Below are positions 59,654 through 64,000 of a stretch of DNA of 64,000 bases, piece after piece. Made by a program: the position numbers and the translations under genes. The DNA is from Streptomyces cynarae. GTDB taxonomy: Bacteria; Actinomycetota; Actinomycetes; Streptomycetales; Streptomycetaceae. Position 1 is the first letter of the stretch, and each line of letters starts with the position of its first letter. The stretch spans positions 7,284,001 through 7,348,000 of the forward strand of contig NZ_CP106793.1 of the NCBI RefSeq assembly GCF_025642135.1, in the 5' to 3' direction. The notes beneath the pieces were generated by a model, which had not been told where the DNA came from, did not search any database, and worked only from the letters and a program-made list of their open reading frames with translations.

Positions 59654-60298
59654 TTGACTCTTGTGTCGCTGAGCTACGCCTTTGTGAACCTGAAGCCCGG
59701 AGTGGGAAAGACGACGAGCGCGGTCTGGTTGGCGCACGCACTTCACGAGTCGGGTATCCCGCCGCTGCTGGTCGACAGTGACGCCGCCTCCTCCGCGCTG
59801 CGCTGGAGCGAATTGGCAGGTGGCTTCCCGTTTCCGGTGGTCGCTCTTCCGGTGGGGGACGTGCACCGGCGCGTGAACGACTTCCTCGGCGACCGCAAGG
59901 CCGTCGTCTTCGACGCCCCGCAGCTCGAGGACCACGCGCACATCACCCGGAGCACCATGAGGTACGCAAGCGAGTGGATCCTGCCGGTGACCCCGGCCCC
60001 CATCGAGCTGGATCGCATGGCGCCCATCGGCGGCGAGATGGGCGACGTACAGTCCCTGCGCGCCCAGCCGGCCCGCGCCGCCGTTCTGCTGAACCGAACG
60101 AACCGTGCCGAGGCCACGCGCACCGGCCCCGACGCCGACGCCCGCGAGGCTCTCACCGAGCGGGGCTTCGACGTGTTGTCCACCCACATTCCGCGGCTCG
60201 ACTTGTACGCCCAGTCGTTCGGCAGCCCCGTCGACGTCAAAGGCTCGGCGTACATGGACCTCGCAGACGAACTCATCAAGCGACAGGACAAGGCATGA
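59654..60298 (+). CDS. ParA-family ATPase
   Basis: A 214-residue ParA/MinD-type P-loop ATPase. The deviant Walker A motif is NLKPGVGKTTSAVW, where the usual KGG is KPG but the signature lysine is kept; switch I-type VDSDAASSALRWSE and the Walker B-like FDAPQL follow, and PVTPAPIELDRM matches the family. Start is TTG 59654 or GTG 59663; neither has a clear ribosome site. The gene overlaps a 74-codon basic reading frame by ATGA. ParA ATPases move plasmids or large complexes with a small partner. There is no ParB-like gene; the overlapping product is the only candidate partner. Confidence 0.85.
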   Translation: MTLVSLSYAFVNLKPGVGKTTSAVWLAHALHESGIPPLLVDSDAASSALRWSELAGGFPFPVVALPVGDVHRRVNDFLGDRKAVVFDAPQLEDHAHITRSTMRYASEWILPVTPAPIELDRMAPIGGEMGDVQSLRAQPARAAVLLNRTNRAEATRTGPDADAREALTERGFDVLSTHIPRLDLYAQSFGSPVDVKGSAYMDLADELIKRQDKA

Positions 60299-60519
60299 AC
60301 CAGCGCAAGGACACCTACCGAGCGGCGTTGCAGCGCGAACCGGACGCCGCCGCACCGCGTCCCGTCAAGGTCACTCGGCTGCACACCCGATACGTGCGGG
60401 TGACCATCGAGCTCGACGCCGACTTCCCGCGCGACCTCATGCGATGGGCAGGGTCACCGGTGTCCGCGATGGCGCGGGTCGGCGCCGCCGCCCTGCGGCC
60501 CCTGCGAAGCACCCCGTAA
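60295..60519 (+). CDS. Small basic protein coupled to ParA
   Basis: A 74-residue protein whose ATG overlaps the ParA stop by 4 bp. It begins MNQRKDTYRAALQREPDAAA and has a central RLHTRYVRVTIELDADFPRD strand-like region, with about 11 Arg/Lys. I recognise no family. Its coupling, size and charge suit a DNA- or partner-binding accessory for the ParA ATPase, similar in arrangement to short ParB-type partners on linear plasmids, but this is inference only. Confidence 0.55.
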   Translation: MNQRKDTYRAALQREPDAAAPRPVKVTRLHTRYVRVTIELDADFPRDLMRWAGSPVSAMARVGAAALRPLRSTP

Positions 60520-60573
60520 GGGGGGTGGCGCAGCCGCGCGTGCCCCAAACGGTGATCAAGGCTGCCGTACCCG

Positions 60574-61326
60574 TCACGGAGCAGTGCCGAGGTCCACGGC
60601 CAGGTCCTGCGCCTCGGTCCAGAACCTGTCGTCCGCATCCTGGAGCCGAGAGGCGGCGTGCTTCAGGTGGCGGCGCGCGGCGGCGCGTGCCGCCTCGCCG
60701 TCACCTGCCTCGATGGCGGTGAAGATGGCGTGGTGCTCCTGCCGAACCGCTTCGATGAAGTCGCCCCGCCGCGCCTCGTTCGCGCGGGTGACGCGGATTC
60801 CGCTGCGCAGTACCTCGCCCAGGTACCGGACCGTCGAGACCATCACGGGGTTCCCGGTCGACTCGGCGATGGACGTGTGGAAGGCGAGATCCTCGTCCAC
60901 GCCGTCGCCCCCGGCCGCCACGGCCGCGTCGATCGCGTCGAGGGCCTGACGTATCCGGGCAAGGTCGTCCGGTGCGGCACGGGCGGCTGCGAGGTACGCC
61001 GCCTCGCCCTCGATGGGGCGACGTACCTCCACGATCTGCAGGACCTTGGACTTGGTCTGAGAGGCCTCGGCTTCCAGGTCGAGCGGTCGGGTGCGCCGGG
61101 GCAGGACGAACACGCCGAGACCCTGGCGCGCTTCGAGCAGGCCCGCGCTGCGAAGCCTGGAGACGGCCTCGCGCACCACCGTGCGGCTGACGCCCAGCTG
61201 CTTGACGAGCTCCACCTCGGTCGGCAGTTTGTCGCCGACGGCCAGCCGCCCGGACTCGATCTCCTCCGACAGCAGAGCGGCGACCTGGTCCGCGAGCCGC
61301 ACGGGACCGTTCACCTTGGAAAACAT
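60574..61326 (-). CDS. GntR-family (FadR/FCD) regulator of the tetronate operon
   Basis: A 250-residue GntR protein from ATG 61326. The winged helix (about 8-75) reads VRLADQVAALLSEEIESGRL, KLPTEVELVKQLGVSRTVV, REAVSRLRSAGLLEARQGLG; the FCD domain follows from about 95, with metal-site residues in DEDLAFHTSIAEST and RQEHHAIFTAIEAG. It starts only 5 bp after the DenD-like stop, so it is the last gene of that operon and probably responds to a C4 sugar acid. Confidence 0.93.
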   Translation of the reverse strand: MFSKVNGPVRLADQVAALLSEEIESGRLAVGDKLPTEVELVKQLGVSRTVVREAVSRLRSAGLLEARQGLGVFVLPRRTRPLDLEAEASQTKSKVLQIVEVRRPIEGEAAYLAAARAAPDDLARIRQALDAIDAAVAAGGDGVDEDLAFHTSIAESTGNPVMVSTVRYLGEVLRSGIRVTRANEARRGDFIEAVRQEHHAIFTAIEAGDGEAARAAARRHLKHAASRLQDADDRFWTEAQDLAVDLGTAP

Positions 61327-61331
61327 GGTCT

Positions 61332-62387
61332 TCAGTCTATCGGCACCGCCCCGTCCGCCCCGGCTGCGAGCGGGGCGACGTCCACCAGCACCGCGTCGGC
61401 GTGGTCCTCGACGTAGTCCCGTACCACCGACTCGAAGCTCGGGTCCGGTTCCAGCCCGAGGGCGGCGGCGCGCGCGTTGTCGAAGACAGCCGGCCATGAC
61501 CCCACAATGGCCTCGACGTCGTGATCCGGTTCGATCGTCACCAGGTCGGCGACGGTGTCACCGGCCACCCGCCGCAGCGTGGCCAGCATCTCGGCTACCG
61601 AAACCGTGAGAGCCGGAAGGTTGACCGGCACGCCGCCGTCGAGGCGGCCCGGCCCGGCGCCTCGCTCGACCTCCGCGACGCGGAGGATGCCCTCGACCGT
61701 GCGCCGGGGCGAGGCCAGGGCCACCCGCAGCTCGGGACGCACCGGGCAGCCGGCCGGGAGGCCCGCGAGCGGCTCGCGGATGATGCCGGACAGGAAACCG
61801 GAGGCGGCCGCGTTCGGCTTGCCCGGCCGTACGGAGACGGTCATGAGGCGGGCGACGCGTCCGTCGACGAAGCCGCGGCGGGTGTAGTCCGCGATCAGTT
61901 GCTCGCAGACGAGCTTCTGCGTCCCGTAACTCGACCGCGGCGTGGGCAGGGTCGACTCGCTGACCACCGGCGGCAGCGGCAGCATCGGGTCGGAACCGTA
62001 GACCGCGACGCTGCTGGAGAACACCACCCGCGGCCTCGGGCCACCGGCGGCCGACTGTTCCCGGGCCGCTTCGAGCAGCGCGCGGGTCGTGTCCACGTTG
62101 GCGCTCATGCCGAGGTCGAAGTCGGCCTCGCATGCGGCCGAGACCGCGGCGGCGAGGTGGATCAGCACATGCACCGGCTCACCGAACACCTCGTCGAGGT
62201 GGTCCACCAGGTCGCCCTGTACGACGTCCACGAGCGGGTCGGCCGCCGCCGTCGCTCCGGGCGGCACGATCCGGTCGGCGAGCACGAGTCGGTCGATCGG
62301 TGCACCACAGAACGTTCGTGTCCGCAGCAGTGCGGCGGCCACCTGCTGTCCCAGGAAGCCGAAGCCACCCGTGATCACGATCCTCAT
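61332..62387 (-). CDS. denD: DenD-like D-erythronate/tetronate dehydrogenase
   Basis: A 351-residue extended SDR with the Rossmann motif [59 protein letters not shown] (catalytic Ser) and [14 protein letters not shown] (catalytic Tyr and Lys). The [24 protein letters not shown] stretch ([15 protein letters not shown]) is diagnostic of the DenD group, which oxidises D-erythronate to 2-oxo-tetronate. ATG 62387 overlaps the stop of the isomerase gene by ATGA, and DenD and OtnI are known to act in sequence. Gene symbol given on this joint evidence. Confidence 0.88.
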   Translation of the reverse strand: MRIVITGGFGFLGQQVAAALLRTRTFCGAPIDRLVLADRIVPPGATAAADPLVDVVQGDLVDHLDEVFGEPVHVLIHLAAAVSAACEADFDLGMSANVDTTRALLEAAREQSAAGGPRPRVVFSSSVAVYGSDPMLPLPPVVSESTLPTPRSSYGTQKLVCEQLIADYTRRGFVDGRVARLMTVSVRPGKPNAAASGFLSGIIREPLAGLPAGCPVRPELRVALASPRRTVEGILRVAEVERGAGPGRLDGGVPVNLPALTVSVAEMLATLRRVAGDTVADLVTIEPDHDVEAIVGSWPAVFDNARAAALGLEPDPSFESVVRDYVEDHADAVLVDVAPLAAGADGAVPID

Positions 62388-63196
62388 GCGTTGTTCCTCC
62401 GGTCGCTTCGGTAGTCGTCGAGCCAGCGCAGCCCCTCGCTCGTGCCTGCGCGGGGGATGTACTCGCAGCCGATCCACCCGTCGAAGCCCAGCTCGTCGAT
62501 GACGTCGAACAAGTGGCGGATGTCGAGCTCGCCCAGGTCGGGCTCGTGGCGGTCGGGCACCCCCGCGATCTGCAGGTGACCGACCCGCCCGGTCGGCACG
62601 TCGCGACGCAGGGTCGCGGTGATGTCGCCCTCGACGATCTGGCAGTGGTAGAGGTCCAGTTGCACCTTGAGGTTCGAGGCTCCCACATCCCGCACCACGG
62701 CGTGGGCCTCGGCCTGGGTGGTCAGGAAGTACCCGGGCATGTCGCGGCCGTTGATGGGCTCGATCAGGATGTCGACGCCCGCCGCGGCGGCCCGTTCCGC
62801 GGCCCGGGCGAGGTTGGCCAGGTAGGTGTCGCGGTGCTCGGCCCGCTCGACCGGCGTCGCGTCCGGCCGGACCAGCCCGGCCATCACGTGCACCCGCGGG
62901 CTCCCCAGCGCCGCGGCGTACTCCAGTGCCCGGTCGATCCCGGAGCGCAGCTCCGCCTCACGTCCGGGCAGTGCCGCCATACCGCGCTCCCCTGACTCCC
63001 AGGCCCCGGGAGGCGCATTGAAAAGCACCTGCCGCAGACCGTGGTCGTCGAGCCGGCGGCGCAGCTCGGTGGCGTCGTACGCATAGGGGAAGAGGTACTC
63101 GACGGCCTCGAAGCCGTCAGCCGAGGCCGCGGCGAAGCGGTCGAGGAAATCGTGTTCGGTGTACATCATGGACAGGTTCGCTGCGAACCTCGGCAT
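62384..63196 (-). CDS. otnI: OtnI-like 2-oxo-tetronate isomerase (hydroxypyruvate isomerase family)
   Basis: A 270-residue TIM-barrel protein from ATG 63196. It reads [20 protein letters not shown], then [87 protein letters not shown] and [10 protein letters not shown], matching the Hyi/OtnI family with its acid metal ligands (EPIN, DLYH, GCEY). OtnI isomerises 2-oxo-tetronate to the 3-oxo form before kinase and decarboxylase steps. It is co-translated with DenD and 35 bp from the MFS permease stop. The kinase (OtnK) and decarboxylase (OtnC) are not in the window. Confidence 0.88.
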   Translation of the reverse strand: MPRFAANLSMMYTEHDFLDRFAAASADGFEAVEYLFPYAYDATELRRRLDDHGLRQVLFNAPPGAWESGERGMAALPGREAELRSGIDRALEYAAALGSPRVHVMAGLVRPDATPVERAEHRDTYLANLARAAERAAAAGVDILIEPINGRDMPGYFLTTQAEAHAVVRDVGASNLKVQLDLYHCQIVEGDITATLRRDVPTGRVGHLQIAGVPDRHEPDLGELDIRHLFDVIDELGFDGWIGCEYIPRAGTSEGLRWLDDYRSDRRNNA

Positions 63197-63231
63197 GGTG
63201 GCTCCCGTTTTCGGGCCTAGGGCGGCCCGGG

Positions 63232-64000
63232 TCAGTGGTTGACGACGTGCTTCTTGGTGGTGAGCACCGCTGCGGCGCCGACGACGAGGCTGAGCGCGAG
63301 GACGTACATCGGAATCGAGGCCGAGCCGGTGGCGTCCTTGATGGCGCCGATCATGTAGGGGCTGACGAAGCCGGCGAGGTTGCCCACCGAGTTGATCACG
63401 GCGAGGCCGGCCGCCGCGGCGGTCCCGCTCAGGAACGCGGTGGGGAGCGACCAGAACAGCGGCGCGCAGGTCAGAACCCCGGCCGCGGCGCAGGACAGCG
63501 CGACGAGGGACAGCGTGGTCGACCCGGTCCAGCCGGCGGCCAGCGAGAACCCGACGGCACCCATGAGGGACGGGACGACCAGGTGCCAGCGGCGCTCACG
63601 CCGCTTGTCCGCCGAACGCCCGAACAGGTTCATGGCGACCAGTGCGGCCACGAACGGCACGGCGCTGAGCACCCCGATCTCGAAGTTCCCCTCGATGCCG
63701 GTGGACTGGACGAACGTGGGCATCCAGAAGGTCAGGGCGTACTGGCCCAGCACGAAGCAGAAGTAGATGAGACACATCAGCCACACCTTGGGCTCGCGGA
63801 AGGCGGACCCGAGCCGGCTGTGCACCGTGTGGTCTGCGACGTCGTCGGCGAGTGCCCGCCCGACAACGGCCTTCTCCTCATCGGTGAGCCACTTGGCGCT
63901 GCGCGGGCCGTTGTCGAGGTAGAACAGCGTGATCACACCGATGGCGGCCGCGGGGATCGCCTCCAGCAGGAACATCCACTGCCAGCCCTGCCAGCCGTTC
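63232..64000 (-). CDS. MFS anion:H+ symporter (5' end outside window)
   Basis: The C-terminal ~255 residues of a major facilitator permease; the start lies beyond 64000. It has several membrane helices ([59 protein letters not shown]) and the inter-helix DKRRERRW loop, and [26 protein letters not shown], all typical of the ACS/tartrate-phthalate-galactonate group. It lies in the same operon as OtnI and DenD, so a C4 sugar acid such as erythronate or threonate is the likely cargo. Confidence 0.9.
   Translation of the reverse strand, partial: NGWQGWQWMFLLEAIPAAAIGVITLFYLDNGPRSAKWLTDEEKAVVGRALADDVADHTVHSRLGSAFREPKVWLMCLIYFCFVLGQYALTFWMPTFVQSTGIEGNFEIGVLSAVPFVAALVAMNLFGRSADKRRERRWHLVVPSLMGAVGFSLAAGWTGSTTLSLVALSCAAAGVLTCAPLFWSLPTAFLSGTAAAAGLAVINSVGNLAGFVSPYMIGAIKDATGSASIPMYVLALSLVVGAAAVLTTKKHVVNH

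Noticed and set aside
1..64000. CRISPR arrays, tRNA or rRNA genes, intact insertion sequences
   Set aside because: I looked for regular short repeats, cloverleaf-like segments and transposase motifs and found none that I could support.

Overview
The window is high-GC DNA (strong G/C third-position bias, GTG/TTG starts, TetR/LacI/GntR regulators, PP2C phosphatases, DUF4328 and Methyltransf_19 proteins, many secreted glycosidases with ricin-type lectin domains) and looks like a Streptomyces or close actinomycete chromosome, probably a variable arm region because decayed gene fragments are common.

Layout. 1-3,900: a divergent TetR/SnoaL-like pair, a muconolactone-isomerase-like protein, an aldo/keto reductase, and eroded sequence with SDR and nitronate-monooxygenase fragments. 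3,915-20,752: a plant hemicellulose block with a GH29 fucosidase, a decayed lectin gene, a GH5-GH43-GH36-GH42 operon led by a deleted LacI gene, and a divergent GH3-GH31 pair under LacI-type operators. The combination (GH5 with X2-CBM46-like tail, alpha-xylosidase-type GH31, beta-glucosidase-type GH3, beta-galactosidase, GH43, fucosidase) fits fucosylated xyloglucan breakdown. 21,111-30,763: two large secreted beta-helix proteins (GH141-like) flank a LysR/PrpF/DctA carboxylate cassette.

30,854-43,323: a long minus-strand operon with a sugar ABC transporter, an unassigned putative glycosidase, a mutarotase, an aldose dehydrogenase, a lactonase, two more dehydrogenases, a 2-keto-3-deoxy-sugar-acid kinase and an aldolase, opposite a FadR-type GntR regulator. 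This is an oxidative route for L-fucose or a similar sugar; the sugar-acid dehydratase is not in the window. A 15-bp near-palindrome lies in the GntR/ABC intergenic region and twice upstream of the first beta-helix gene, which suggests one regulon.

43,799-50,617: a PAS-GAF-PP2C phosphatase overlapping a B12-binding protein with a CarH-type W-x9-EH signature, an RNA-repair-like MJ1316/2H fusion, a divergent squalene/phytoene-synthase-like protein, a DUF4328 membrane protein flanked by 35-bp direct repeats, and a methyltransferase. 50,722-53,825: secreted alginate-lyase-like protein and GH18 chitinase, both with ricin domains. 54,328-60,519: a frameshifted XRE regulator, MsrA, a monooxygenase, an aldo/keto reductase, an ABC-2-like membrane protein with its divergent TetR and two operators, and a ParA with a small overlapping partner. 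60,574-64,000: GntR, DenD-like, OtnI-like and an MFS permease, a C4 sugar-acid (erythronate/threonate) operon cut by the window end.
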